From an uncultured Paracoccaceae bacterium (GTDB lineage: Bacteria; Pseudomonadota; Alphaproteobacteria; Rhodobacterales; Rhodobacteraceae), in contig CATOSU010000004.1 in assembly GCA_951812615.1 (NCBI GenBank), forward strand, positions 170,205 through 234,204: a stretch of DNA of 64,000 bases, in the 5' to 3' direction. The notes beneath the pieces were generated by a model. The model made no database searches and was not told where the DNA came from. It saw only the letters and a list, made by a program, of their open reading frames with translations. The translations under genes were made by a program, and so were the position numbers. Shown here piece by piece: positions 36,169-45,356 of this stretch (positions are counted from its first letter, which is position 1; each line of letters begins with the position of its first letter).

Positions 36169-37113
36169 ATGAGAATCTGCGTTGCCGGGGCCTATGGCGC
36201 CTTTGGTCTCAAACACCTTGACGCGCTGGCCAATATCGAAGGGGTTGAGGTCACGTCCGTCATGGGTCCGACAAAGGCGAAGATCGAGGCGCTGGCCGCC
36301 GAACGCGGTATCGGCCATGCCGGGGTAACGCTGGAAGAATGCATTGCCCGCGACGATGTCGATGCCGTGATCCTGTCGACGCCGACCCAGATGCATGCCG
36401 ATCAGGCGATTGCCTGCATGGAGGCCGGCAAGCACGTTCTGATCGAGATCCCGATGGCCGACAGTCTGGCAGCCAGCCAGGCGGTCGTGGACAAGCAGAA
36501 AGAAACCGGGCTTGTCGCCATGGCCGGTCAGGTGCGCCGCTTCAATCCCAGCCACCAGTGGATCAAGAACAAGATCAATGCCGGCGAACTGAAGCTTCAG
36601 CAAATGGACGTGCAGACCTATTTCTTCCGCCGCACCAACACCAACGCCAAGGGCGAAGCGCGGTCCTGGACCGACCACCTGCTCTGGCATCACGCCTGCC
36701 ACACCGTCGATCTGTTCCAGTACCAGACCGGCAGTCAGGCGGTTGCGGCGTTTGGCCTTCAGGGGCCGCTGCATCCGGATCTGGGCATTGCGATGGACAT
36801 GGCAATCGGGCTGAAGGCGGCGGACGGCGCGATCTGCACATTGTCGCTGTCGTTCAACAATGACGGGCCGTTTGGCGCCTATTTCCGTTACATATGTGAC
36901 AACGGCACCTACATCGCGCGCTATGACGATCTGTATGACGGTAACGACAACAAGATCGACCTGAGCGGGGTGGCGGTATCGAACAATGGTATCGAACTGA
37001 TCGACCGGGAGTTCATTTCCGCCATTCAGGAAGGTCGCGCGCCGAACGGTGAAGTTGGCGACGTTCTGCTGGCCATGGAAACGCTGGACCGGATCGAGAA
37101 ATCCATGTCTTAA
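36169..37113 (+). CDS. ligC: 4-carboxy-2-hydroxymuconate-6-semialdehyde dehydrogenase
   Basis: A 314-residue Gfo/Idh/MocA-family NAD(P) enzyme with N-terminal nucleotide fold (CVAGAYGAFGLKHLDALANI), EAGKHVLIEIPMADSLAASQ and the later DHLLWHHACHTVDLFQYQTG typical of LigC. It oxidises the ring-opened hemiacetal to 2-pyrone-4,6-dicarboxylate, the substrate of LigI across the regulator gene. It ends 19 bases before the convergent AraC-type gene. Confidence 0.92.
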   Translation: MRICVAGAYGAFGLKHLDALANIEGVEVTSVMGPTKAKIEALAAERGIGHAGVTLEECIARDDVDAVILSTPTQMHADQAIACMEAGKHVLIEIPMADSLAASQAVVDKQKETGLVAMAGQVRRFNPSHQWIKNKINAGELKLQQMDVQTYFFRRTNTNAKGEARSWTDHLLWHHACHTVDLFQYQTGSQAVAAFGLQGPLHPDLGIAMDMAIGLKAADGAICTLSLSFNNDGPFGAYFRYICDNGTYIARYDDLYDGNDNKIDLSGVAVSNNGIELIDREFISAIQEGRAPNGEVGDVLLAMETLDRIEKSMS

Positions 37114-37132
37114 ACGCGGGACCGGGACGCGA

Positions 37133-37975
37133 TCACCGTTCCAGGTTCTGCCGGAAAGCACGGGGCGACTGCCCGGTCGCCCGCTTGAAGACCCGGCTGA
37201 AACAAGCCGGGTCGGAAAACCCGAGCTGATAGCCCACCTCCGTGACACTCAGGTTCGAAAAGGCCAAGTTGCGGCGCGCCTCGCGGATCAGGCGCTCTTC
37301 GATGGCGGCCGAGGCCGATCGACCCGTGGTCCGGCGCATCACCCGGCTCAGATGTGTCGGCGTGACCGCCAGAAGATCAGCGTAATCCGAAACCCCCAGA
37401 TGACGCAGGTGATGAGTGTCCAGAAGCACCTCGAACCGCTTCTGAAGTGTATGTTCCGACCGGGACTTTGCAGGGTACTTGGCGGTGATGGCGCGGGCCA
37501 CCAATCCGGCCAGAACCCCGGCCAGAGACCGCAGGACATGGGCACGTGCAAACCGCCGGTTGGGGTATTCATCAAACACTGAACGGACCAGTCCGCGGAT
37601 TTCCGGCGTGCAGCGGACAATATCTGCCCGACTCAGCGATGGCCGCAATCCTTCGCTGGCATGCAGGCTCTGCTCCAGCAATTCCGACGTCATCGTCACG
37701 ACCCATCCCTGCGTATCGGGCTCGAACCGGAACCCGTGCACTACGCCCATCGGGACATTGATCAGATCACCCGGGGCGATCGGATGCCACTTCTCCTCGA
37801 TCAGCGCCTTACCCCCGCCGGCTGAAACCAGCAGGAACTGGTACAACCGGGTATGGCGGTGCGGCCGGAACTCCCAGTTGTGAATGAGCGATCTGGTCTC
37901 GATGGTTTCGCAATGCACAACATCCGGCAGATCGCTGCTTTCGCCGAACAGGTTGTAGTTCTCGATATGGGTCAT
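37133..37975 (-). CDS. pobR: AraC-family regulator, PobR-like
   Basis: About 280 residues: an N-terminal cupin-type sensing domain (LPDVVHCETIETRSLIHNWEF; PHRHTRLYQFLLVSAGGG) and a C-terminal AraC HTH pair (HLRHLGVSDYADLLAVTPTH; LSVTEVGYQLGFSDPACFSRVF). I start it at the ATG at 37975, where conserved sequence begins, not at 38020. It is divergent from pobA and so is expected to activate it in response to 4-hydroxybenzoate, as PobR does elsewhere. The effector is inferred. Confidence 0.85.
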   Translation of the reverse strand: MTHIENYNLFGESSDLPDVVHCETIETRSLIHNWEFRPHRHTRLYQFLLVSAGGGKALIEEKWHPIAPGDLINVPMGVVHGFRFEPDTQGWVVTMTSELLEQSLHASEGLRPSLSRADIVRCTPEIRGLVRSVFDEYPNRRFARAHVLRSLAGVLAGLVARAITAKYPAKSRSEHTLQKRFEVLLDTHHLRHLGVSDYADLLAVTPTHLSRVMRRTTGRSASAAIEERLIREARRNLAFSNLSVTEVGYQLGFSDPACFSRVFKRATGQSPRAFRQNLER

Positions 37976-38067
37976 GTTCGAAAAGTACAAGTTTTTGGCG
38001 GATGAATCCATTCCTTCCATCCCGGCGCGGAGGCAGAAAGGAATTCATCACGATAAAGGAATGCGAC
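37976..38067. promoter_or_regulatory. pobR-pobA divergent promoter region
   Basis: The 92-base spacer between the AraC start and the pobA start carries both promoters. It includes an imperfect dyad, GATGAAT near 38003 and ATTCATC near 38043, a possible activator site. A purine-rich AAAGGA just before the pobA ATG at 38068 is the ribosome site that supports that start. Confidence 0.4.
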
Positions 38068-39246
38068 ATGAACATGAAAACCAGGGTCGGCATCATTGGC
38101 GGCGGGCCATCGGGGCTGATGTTGAGCCAGCTTCTTGATCTCAAGGGTATCGACAACATCGTGCTGGAAAAGCACAGCCGGAAATACGTGCTGGGCCGGA
38201 TCCGGGCCGGTGTTCTGGAACACGGGTTCGCCGAACTGATGCGCGAAGCCAATTGCGGCGACCGGATGGACGCCGAGGGTGAGATCCACGAAGGTTTCTT
38301 CATCTCCGAGGACGGCGAAAAACGCCGTGTGGATCTGGCCGGACATACCGGCGGAAACTCGGTTGTGGTCTACGGCCAGACCGAGCTGACCCGCGATCTC
38401 TACGAAGCGCGCGACAGGATGAACGGCAAGATCATCCACAATGTCGAGGACGTGAAGCTGCACGGCCTGAAGGATGAGGCTCCGTTTATCACCTACCGCG
38501 AAGGCGACGACATCATCCGTATTGATTGTGACTACATCATCGGGGCGGACGGGTTTCACGGTGTCAGCCGGAAATCGATCCCGTCGGATGTGTTGAAGGA
38601 ATATGAAAAAATCTACCCGTTCGGGTGGCTGGGGGTTCTCAGCCGGACCAAACCGGTCTCACCCGAACTGGTCTACGCCAAAAGCGATCGCGGGTTTGCG
38701 CTGTGTTCGCTGCGCAGTCAGGTTCTCAGCCGGTACTACATACAGGTCCCGCTGACGGATTCGGTCGAGGACTGGTCGGACGAGGCATTCTGGGACGAAC
38801 TGAAAGCGCGGCTGCCCGGGGAACTGGCCGACAAGCTCGAAACCGGACCATCGATCGAAAAGAGCATCGCACCCCTGCGCAGTTTCGTCGCCGAACCGAT
38901 GCGCTATGGCAACCTGTTCCTTGCTGGCGATGCCGCCCATATCGTGCCGCCGACCGGCGCGCGCGGACTGAACTCAGCAGCCAGCGACATCTACTACCTC
39001 TATCACGCCCTGCTGGACCATTATCAGAACGGCGACGACACCGGGCTGGATAAATACAGCGAAAAGGCGCTGGCGCGGGTCTGGAAAGCGCAGCGCTTCA
39101 GCTGGTGGATGACCACGCTGCTGCATAATTTCCCCGACAACATCAGCTATGATGACAAGCTGCAGCAGACCGATATGGAATACCTGTTCTCGTCCAAGGC
39201 AGCACTGTCATCGCTGGCGGAAAACTACGTCGGACTGCCGTTCTGA
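38068..39246 (+). CDS. pobA: 4-hydroxybenzoate 3-monooxygenase
   Basis: A 392-residue flavoprotein hydroxylase. FAD motif GIIGGGPSGLMLSQLL, the GRIRAGVLE segment, the DG motif GADGFHGVSRKSIP and the second FAD motif LFLAGDAAHIVPPTGARGLN match PobA closely, and length is normal. It turns 4-hydroxybenzoate into protocatechuate using NAD(P)H and O2 and so supplies both dioxygenases. The start at 38068 (MNMKTRVGIIGGG) is preferred over 38002 because of the ribosome site and family start. Confidence 0.95.
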   Translation: MNMKTRVGIIGGGPSGLMLSQLLDLKGIDNIVLEKHSRKYVLGRIRAGVLEHGFAELMREANCGDRMDAEGEIHEGFFISEDGEKRRVDLAGHTGGNSVVVYGQTELTRDLYEARDRMNGKIIHNVEDVKLHGLKDEAPFITYREGDDIIRIDCDYIIGADGFHGVSRKSIPSDVLKEYEKIYPFGWLGVLSRTKPVSPELVYAKSDRGFALCSLRSQVLSRYYIQVPLTDSVEDWSDEAFWDELKARLPGELADKLETGPSIEKSIAPLRSFVAEPMRYGNLFLAGDAAHIVPPTGARGLNSAASDIYYLYHALLDHYQNGDDTGLDKYSEKALARVWKAQRFSWWMTTLLHNFPDNISYDDKLQQTDMEYLFSSKAALSSLAENYVGLPF

Positions 39247-39421
39247 CACCGCGGGCGGGCAGGTCATCTGCCCGCCGGTTTCTGGTCGAGGCGCGGGATG
39301 CAATCATACCGCAACACCTGATCCCCGCTCAATGTGCGGCGGCCCCACGGGGCCGCGTTCACGCGCGGGGCAACGCCTTCTGGTGTTAGTGCGGGATTAA
39401 TACGTTTGAACGCATCCTTTT
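39247..39421. repeat. Dispersed hairpin repeat, copy A (core 39336-39369), in the pobA/AKR spacer
   Basis: The 34-base core includes a perfect stem GCGGCCCC-AC-GGGGCCGC (39339-39356) followed by GTTCACGCGCGGG. A near-identical core (one gap) occurs at 52577-52609. Weaker similarity continues downstream, including CGCATCCT in both. The 175-base spacer has no ORF. It lies between convergent genes and may serve as a shared terminator or be a small non-autonomous repeat family. Confidence 0.6.
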
Positions 39422-40411
39422 CTAGCAATACATCTCCGGCCCGGCCCACTGGTTGGCCGAATAGCGGTCGCCATGGGCCCAGCCCACCGGCAGCACGGTG
39501 GTGATCCGGTCCAGATCCTCGGGCGTCAGGTCCAGCGCGCCGCCTTGGGCGACTTCGCGCAGGTGCTCGACATTCCGGGTTCCGGGGATCGGCAGCACAT
39601 GTTCGCCCTGATGGGTCAGCCATGCAATCGCCAGCGCCGCCGCCGGAACGCCCATATCGGCGGCCAGCGCCCGGAACTTTGCGTTATATGCAAGGTTGGC
39701 CGTCAGGTTCGGTTCCTGAAACCGGGGGTTCACTTTCATGAAGTCCATCACTTCCACCGCGCCGGCCTGATGTGGCCGGTCTGTCAGCAACGCGCGGCCC
39801 ACCGGAGAAAACGCCACCAGCGACGCCCCGATTTCCGCGCAGGTCTGAATCAGGCCCAGCTCCGGCAACCGCGTCGACAACGAATATTCCGACTGTACCG
39901 CTGCAATCGGATGCACCGCATGTGCGCGGCGCAGGGTTGACGGGGCGACCTCGGACAACCCGATCGCCTTGACTTTGCCGGCCTTCACGAACCCGGCCAG
40001 CGTTTCGGCTACGTCCTCGACCTCGAACCGGGTGTCACGGCGATGCAGGTAATAGAGATCAACGGCCTCCACCCCCAGCCGTGTCAGGCTGGCGTCCAGC
40101 GCCTCGGTCAGGTGACCGGGGTCGTTGTTGAACCGGTTTTGCGGGCCGCGCGTGATGCCCCCCTTTGTTGCGATCGTGAACGGGGGCGGTCCACCGCGCT
40201 TTTTCAGCCAGTCGCCGATCACAGTTTCCGACCGGCCCATTCCATACACGTTCGACGTATCGACATGGGTGATCCCCAGATCGACGCAGGCATCGAGGAT
40301 TTCCATTGATCCTTCGTCCGTGGCCGGGCCGTAGAAATTGGTAAATGACATTGCGCCATAGCCAACGACGCTGACGGTCGGGCCGTTCTGGCCAAGTTTG
40401 CGTTTCTTCAT
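39422..40411 (-). CDS. Aldo/keto reductase
   Basis: A 329-residue AKR-family oxidoreductase. It has conserved wording across the barrel: SVVGYGAMSF at the N terminus, DTSNVYGMGRSETVIGDWLKK with the catalytic Tyr, DLYYLHRRD and the late PIPGTRNVEHLREV that binds the NADP phosphate. The length is normal and it ends in TAG, which shows that TAG functions as a stop in this genome. Substrate unknown. It has no operon partner: RpiR follows 109 bases upstream on the same strand. Confidence 0.88.
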   Translation of the reverse strand: MKKRKLGQNGPTVSVVGYGAMSFTNFYGPATDEGSMEILDACVDLGITHVDTSNVYGMGRSETVIGDWLKKRGGPPPFTIATKGGITRGPQNRFNNDPGHLTEALDASLTRLGVEAVDLYYLHRRDTRFEVEDVAETLAGFVKAGKVKAIGLSEVAPSTLRRAHAVHPIAAVQSEYSLSTRLPELGLIQTCAEIGASLVAFSPVGRALLTDRPHQAGAVEVMDFMKVNPRFQEPNLTANLAYNAKFRALAADMGVPAAALAIAWLTHQGEHVLPIPGTRNVEHLREVAQGGALDLTPEDLDRITTVLPVGWAHGDRYSANQWAGPEMYC

Positions 40412-40520
40412 CCGGAATACCCGTCCTGAGGTTGTGATCGCCTGTACCGACGCCTAGTGAAATCCGCGCGCGAATTCAACGGTGCCGCGCGGCGCTTGCG
40501 GGACGCAGAACGGCGCGCGC

Positions 40521-41375
40521 TCAGCCGAATTTCCGGAACAGCTTGGTCCGGTCGAACGCCTTTTCCAGCGCGTCGGTGCGTTTTTCGACGGAATCCCACA
40601 GCCGCTCCTGCGCCTGCGCGATCACGCATTCCAGAAGCACCAGAATGGACGCCATTGAATCCCATGCGGACGGGGCAACGATCCGGGCGCTGAACGTATG
40701 TTTCGCGATCCGGTGAATGGGGGACCGCCACTGATCCGTGAACAGGATGACCTCGGCGCCGCGTTCATGGCACATCTGGCCAATCGCCAGCGTGGTGTTT
40801 TCATAGCGGCGCACGTCCAGCAGGATCAGCACATCACCGGCCCGGATATCCAGCAGGTCATGCGGCCATGACGCCGCGACCGGCAGCAGGCGCACGTCCG
40901 GGCGGATCATCTGCAGGTGCAGGTACAGGTACTGAGCCAGCGTGCTGGTGATCCGGCCGCCGGCGACATACACCCGGCGCTCGCTGTCGCAGATCAGGCG
41001 GCACAGGTTGTCAAATTCGTCCGGGTCGATCTCGTCCAGTGTGCGGCGCTGGTTATCGAGCGCCTGCCGCGAATAGCGGTTGAGGATATGTTCCTCGGGC
41101 AGTTCGGTTTTCCACACATCCCGCTTGGCGATGGGATCCGAGATCATCTCCTTCAACTCGGCCCGCAAGGCTGACTGAAACTGCGAATACCCCTCGATCC
41201 CGGTTTTCTGCAGCATGCGCGTCACCGTCGTGGTCGACACCGAGGCCTTGCTTGCCAGCTCGGTAATGCTGCACAGCCCGGCGATGGGGTAATCGTCAAG
41301 CAACACGCCGATCAGCTGCCGTTCCGAAGGCGTCATGTCTTCGCGCTGCGCAAGGATCATTTCCGAAATGGTCAC
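40521..41375 (-). CDS. RpiR/MurR-family transcriptional regulator
   Basis: A 284-residue regulator with an N-terminal RpiR HTH (SITELASKASVSTTTVTRMLQK) and a C-terminal SIS sugar/metabolite-binding domain (RRVYVAGGRITSTLAQYLYL; GDVLILLDVRRYENTTLAIG). It is divergent from the N-formylglutamate amidohydrolase/TRAP genes, 114 bases apart, so it likely controls that operon. The effector would be an intermediate of that pathway, unknown here. Confidence 0.88.
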   Translation of the reverse strand: MTISEMILAQREDMTPSERQLIGVLLDDYPIAGLCSITELASKASVSTTTVTRMLQKTGIEGYSQFQSALRAELKEMISDPIAKRDVWKTELPEEHILNRYSRQALDNQRRTLDEIDPDEFDNLCRLICDSERRVYVAGGRITSTLAQYLYLHLQMIRPDVRLLPVAASWPHDLLDIRAGDVLILLDVRRYENTTLAIGQMCHERGAEVILFTDQWRSPIHRIAKHTFSARIVAPSAWDSMASILVLLECVIAQAQERLWDSVEKRTDALEKAFDRTKLFRKFG

Positions 41376-41489
41376 GTTTGCATCATCCCGTTTGCTATGA
41401 TGAACAGAAAATCACAGCTTGCGTCCGATTGAAAATAAATTTACTGAAACATAATTGACAGGCCGCATCGCGAGGGGAAATATTTCACT

Positions 41490-42260
41490 ATGGAATCGAG
41501 CGCCCTCGACATCGACTTTGGACCCGTCGTGCATATCCGCCCGGCATCCGGCGCGCCGGAGGTGTTGGTTCTGTGTGAACACGCATCCAACCGGGTGCCC
41601 GCCGGAATGGGCGATCTGGGCCTGTCCGCAGAGGCGTTGCAAAGCCATATCGCATGGGATCCCGGCGCGATGCCGATGGCCCGGGTCATTGCCGAGAAAC
41701 TGAACGCGGTGTTCGTCTGGGGCGGCGTGTCCCGGCTGGTATATGATTGCAACCGCCCTCCGGACGCGGCCAGCGCGATGCCGCCGGTCAGCGAGGTCTA
41801 TAGAATTCCGGGCAACCAGTCGCTCAGCGACACAGCGCGGGCGGCGCGGGTGCGGTCCGTCTACGACCCGTTCTGCGCCGCCGTGCAGGACCAGATCGAC
41901 CGCCACGCGCACAGTCTCCGGCTTCTGGTGACGATCCACAGTTTCAGCCCGACCTTCCACGGCCGGACACGCGAGGTGCAGATCGGCGTTCTGCACGGTC
42001 AGGACACCCGGTTCGCCACGGCGATGGTGCAGGCGGCACCTGCCGGCCTGCCGTTCGAAATGCGCCTGAACGAACCCTATTCGGCCGCCGACGGCGTTGC
42101 ACATTCACTGGACCTGCACGGTGCCCGCAACGGGCTGGCCAACGTGATGCTCGAAGTTCGCAACGATCTGATCACAACCGGACCGCAACAGGATGCCATG
42201 GCGGGGCACATTGCCCGATGGATCGAAGCGACCCGGTCCCAGCAGGAGCCGGGGGTCTGA
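41490..42260 (+). CDS. N-formylglutamate amidohydrolase family protein
   Basis: A 256-residue FGase-family hydrolase with VLCEHASNRVPAGMG (zinc-site His), SRLVYDCNRPPD, VTIHSFSPTF and LEVRNDLI motifs. Classical members release formate and glutamate in histidine breakdown, but no hut gene is nearby. Here it leads a TRAP transport operon with a glutamine-synthetase-like ligase, so hydrolysis of a gamma-glutamyl or N-acyl-glutamyl intermediate is an alternative. Its stop overlaps the dctQ start (TGATG). Confidence 0.85.
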   Translation: MESSALDIDFGPVVHIRPASGAPEVLVLCEHASNRVPAGMGDLGLSAEALQSHIAWDPGAMPMARVIAEKLNAVFVWGGVSRLVYDCNRPPDAASAMPPVSEVYRIPGNQSLSDTARAARVRSVYDPFCAAVQDQIDRHAHSLRLLVTIHSFSPTFHGRTREVQIGVLHGQDTRFATAMVQAAPAGLPFEMRLNEPYSAADGVAHSLDLHGARNGLANVMLEVRNDLITTGPQQDAMAGHIARWIEATRSQQEPGV

Positions 42261-42841
42261 TGCGGCTGATGGCGATCTATGTGCGCGTCGTGGACGCGGT
42301 GAATTACCGGATCGGCCGGCTGATGATGTGGGGGCTGTTCGTGATGATGGGGATCCTGCTGTGGTCCTCGATCTCGAAAACCCTGTTTCTGCCGTCGCTG
42401 TGGACGCTGGAAATGGCCCAGTTCGCGCTGGTCACCTATTATCTGCTGGGCGGGCCCTATTCGGTTCAGCTGGGATCGAACGTGCGGATGGACCTCTTTT
42501 ACCACAGCTGGAGCGACCGGCGGAAAGCCTGGTTCGATGCCTGTACCGTGATGTTCCTGATCTTCTATCTCGGCGTCCTGTTCTACGGCGGGCTGAGCTC
42601 GACGGCCTATTCGCTGGGCTACTGGGGCGACGAACCGGTGGCCTTTTTCACAGGTCTGCTGACCGGATCCGAGGAAATTGGCCGGCTGGAACGGTCCTCG
42701 ACGTCGTGGCGGCCTTTTATCTGGCCGGTCAAGACGATCATGGTTGTCGGGTTCTTCCTGATGCTGCTGCAGGCAATCTCTGAATTCTTCAAGGACATTG
42801 CCCGTATTCGCGGTCACGAGATCGGAGCGACCCGCACGTGA
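42260..42841 (+). CDS. TRAP transporter small permease (DctQ type)
   Basis: A 193-residue membrane protein with four hydrophobic segments (LMMWGLFVMMGILLWSSI; FALVTYYLLGG; VMFLIFYLGVLFYGGLSS; IMVVGFFLMLLQAISEFF), the usual DctQ layout. I start it at 42260, overlapping the amidohydrolase stop; the frame itself begins at 42218. It pairs with the large permease whose GTG start overlaps its stop. It probably serves uptake of a carboxylate or amine-containing organic solute. Confidence 0.88.
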   Translation: MRLMAIYVRVVDAVNYRIGRLMMWGLFVMMGILLWSSISKTLFLPSLWTLEMAQFALVTYYLLGGPYSVQLGSNVRMDLFYHSWSDRRKAWFDACTVMFLIFYLGVLFYGGLSSTAYSLGYWGDEPVAFFTGLLTGSEEIGRLERSSTSWRPFIWPVKTIMVVGFFLMLLQAISEFFKDIARIRGHEIGATRT

Positions 42842-44157
42842 GCCAGGAATACATCGCAATATTCATGTTCGCATCGATGATGCTGATGCTGTTCACCGGC
42901 CAGCGCGTGTTCGGGGCCATCGGCGCGGTGGCGACCGTTGCGGCGCTGGCGCTGTGGGGGACCGGCGGGCAGGACATCCCGTTCTCGGCGGCGATGAAGC
43001 TGATGAAATGGTATCCGCTGCTGACGCTGCCGATGTTCATCTTCATGGGTTATGTGCTCAGCGAAAGCCGTCTGGCCGACGATCTGTACCGGATGTTTCA
43101 CGTCTGGTTCGGCCCGGTCCGGGGCGGGCTGGCGATCGGAACCATCGGGCTGATGGTGCTGGTTTCGGCGATGAACGGGCTGTCGGTGGCGGGCATGGCC
43201 ATCGGCGCCACCATTGCCCTGCCGGAGCTGCTGCGGCGCGGCTATGACAAGCGCATGGTTACCGGCGTGATCCAGGCTGGCTCGTCGCTGGGGATCCTTG
43301 TGCCGCCCTCGGTCGTTCTGGTTCTTTACGCGATGATCGCGCGCCAGCCGGTCGGGCAATTGTGGCTGGCCGGCGTGGTTCCGGGGCTGATGATGGCGGC
43401 CATGTTCATCCTCTATATCTGGCTGCGCTGCCGCATCCAGCCCGAGCTTGGCCCGGCCATGCAGGACGCGCACGAGGTTCCGCGCCGTGAAAAACTGCGG
43501 CTGCTGGGGGCAGGGGTCCTGCCGCTGGCGATCTTCGCGGCGATGATGGTGCCGTTTGTGAACGGCTGGACCTCGCTGGTGGAAAGCTCGGCGGTGGGTG
43601 CGGTCACGGCGCTGGTCGCCTCGATTCTCAAGCGGCGGATGACGTGGAAAGTGTTCGAGACCTGCACGCGGCAGACATTGGGCATTTCCTGTATGTTCAT
43701 GTGGATCATTCTCGCCGCGCTGGGGTTCGGCGCGGTCTTTGACGGGCTGGGCGCGGTCCGGGCCATCGACAACCTGTTTACCGAACAAATGGGCCTCAGC
43801 CCGTGGATGATCCTGATCCTGATGCAACTCAGCTTCATCCTGATGGGCACGTTTCTGGACGACACCGCGATGCTGGTGATCGTCGCGCCGCTTTACGTGC
43901 CGCTGGTCGGGGCGTTGGGCTTCGACCTGATCTGGTACGGGGTGCTTTACACCATCACCACCCAGATCGCTTACATGACACCGCCCTTTGGCTATAACCT
44001 GTTCCTGATGCGCGCGATGGCGCCGCCGGACATCAGCCTCGGCGACATCTACCGCTCCATCATCCCCTTCGTCGGCGTGATGATGGTTGCGCTGGCCATT
44101 ATCATGACGTTTCCACAGATCGCGCTGTGGCTGCCCGACCTCGTTTACGGAAAATAA
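42838..44157 (+). CDS. TRAP transporter large permease (DctM type)
   Basis: A 439-residue protein with about 12 membrane helices and typical DctM wording (GSSLGILVPPSVVLVLYAMI; LMGTFLDDTAMLVIVAPLYVP; TPPFGYNLFLMRAMAPP). It starts with GTG at 42838 inside the dctQ stop (GTGA). It forms the Na+-driven channel with DctQ, loaded by the periplasmic receptor downstream. Confidence 0.93.
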   Translation: MSQEYIAIFMFASMMLMLFTGQRVFGAIGAVATVAALALWGTGGQDIPFSAAMKLMKWYPLLTLPMFIFMGYVLSESRLADDLYRMFHVWFGPVRGGLAIGTIGLMVLVSAMNGLSVAGMAIGATIALPELLRRGYDKRMVTGVIQAGSSLGILVPPSVVLVLYAMIARQPVGQLWLAGVVPGLMMAAMFILYIWLRCRIQPELGPAMQDAHEVPRREKLRLLGAGVLPLAIFAAMMVPFVNGWTSLVESSAVGAVTALVASILKRRMTWKVFETCTRQTLGISCMFMWIILAALGFGAVFDGLGAVRAIDNLFTEQMGLSPWMILILMQLSFILMGTFLDDTAMLVIVAPLYVPLVGALGFDLIWYGVLYTITTQIAYMTPPFGYNLFLMRAMAPPDISLGDIYRSIIPFVGVMMVALAIIMTFPQIALWLPDLVYGK

Positions 44158-44211
44158 CCAGAAGGCCAAAAGGCCCAACCCACCAGTACCGACACCAAAT
44201 AGGAGGTAACT

Positions 44212-45249
44212 ATGACCACGACCAGACGTAAGTTTCTGACCACAACGGCGGTTGGCGCCGCCGCGGCACCGCTGGCGACACCGGCGCTCGCACAGGGCAC
44301 CATCAAATGGCGGATGCAGACCTATGCCGGCCCGGCACTGGCCGCGCATGTGATTGACCCCGCGATTGCGATGTTCAACAAGATCGCCGGCGACCGGATG
44401 CAGATCGAGCTGTTCTATGCCGATCAGCTGGTGCCGACGGGCGAACTGTTCCGTGCCATGCAGAAGGGCACGATCGACGCGGTGCAGTCCGACGACGACT
44501 CGATGGCTTCGCCCACCGACGTGACCGTGTTCGGCGGCTATTTCCCGTTCGCCTCGCGCTACTCGCTCGACGTGCCGGTGCTGTTCAACCAGTACGGCTT
44601 GAACGAGATCTGGGACGAGCAGTATTCGGCGGTCGGCGTCAAACATATCAGCGCCGGCGCATGGGATCCCTGCCACTTTGCCACCAAGGACCCCATCCGC
44701 TCGCTTGCGGACCTGAAGGGCAAGCGCGTCTTCACCTTCCCGACCGCGGGCCGGTTCCTGAGCCAGTTCGGCGTCGTTCCGGTGACCCTGCCATGGGAAG
44801 ATATCGAAGTCGCTGTGCAGACCGGCGAACTCGACGGGATCGCGTGGTCCGGCATCACCGAGGACTATACTGTTGGCTGGGCGGACGTGACCAACTACTT
44901 CCTGACCAACAACATCTCGGGCGCCTGGGCCGGATCGTTCTTTGCCAATATGGACCGCTGGAACGAACTGCCCGAAGACCTGCAAACGCTGTTCCGCGTC
45001 TGCTGTGACCAGTCGCACTATTATCGTCAGTGGTGGTACTGGGGCGGCGAAGCCAATCTGCGCGTCAACGGCACCAAGATGCAACTGACCTCGATCCCCG
45101 ACGAGGAATGGGCACAGGTCGAAAACGCCGCCGTCGCCTTCTGGGACGAGATCGCGGCCGAAGGCGATGTACAGGCCAAGGTCGTCGAGATCTTCCGCAA
45201 GTACAATGCCGACATGGCCAAGGCCGGCCGGCCCTATCGCTACGGCTGA
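44212..45249 (+). CDS. TRAP transporter substrate-binding protein (DctP type), Tat-exported
   Basis: A 345-residue periplasmic receptor with an unusual Tat-type signal (TTRRKFLTTTAVGAAAAP). The mature domain follows family pattern: FNKIAGDRMQIELFYADQL, MQKGTIDAVQ, LADLKGKRVFTFPTAG and TGELDGIAWSG. The TRAP ligand cannot be named. It sits 54 bases after dctM with an AGGAGG ribosome site, and a strong terminator follows. Confidence 0.92.
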   Translation: MTTTRRKFLTTTAVGAAAAPLATPALAQGTIKWRMQTYAGPALAAHVIDPAIAMFNKIAGDRMQIELFYADQLVPTGELFRAMQKGTIDAVQSDDDSMASPTDVTVFGGYFPFASRYSLDVPVLFNQYGLNEIWDEQYSAVGVKHISAGAWDPCHFATKDPIRSLADLKGKRVFTFPTAGRFLSQFGVVPVTLPWEDIEVAVQTGELDGIAWSGITEDYTVGWADVTNYFLTNNISGAWAGSFFANMDRWNELPEDLQTLFRVCCDQSHYYRQWWYWGGEANLRVNGTKMQLTSIPDEEWAQVENAAVAFWDEIAAEGDVQAKVVEIFRKYNADMAKAGRPYRYG

Positions 45250-45256
45250 CACGGGA

Positions 45257-45297
45257 TTTGCCCGCCCCGGACCTGTCCCGGGCGGGCAAATTTCTTT
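45257..45297 (+). terminator. Rho-independent terminator after the TRAP receptor gene
   Basis: TTTGCCCGCC...GGCGGGCAAA forms a long GC-rich stem with a short loop (45257-45290), directly followed by TTTCTTTG. It lies eight bases after the DctP stop. It separates the receptor from the ligase gene by reducing read-through, though the downstream genes may still share some transcript. Confidence 0.75.
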
Positions 45298-45356
45298 GAA
45301 AAAAATTTGGCAAGAAAATTTCAAGTTTTTTTGCGCCCCAGAGAGGCCAGCGCGCC

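Noticed and set aside
41490..42260. Histidine utilisation gene hutG
   Set aside because: No hutU, hutH, hutI or hutF in the neighbourhood; the operon is a TRAP/ligase/dehydrogenase set.
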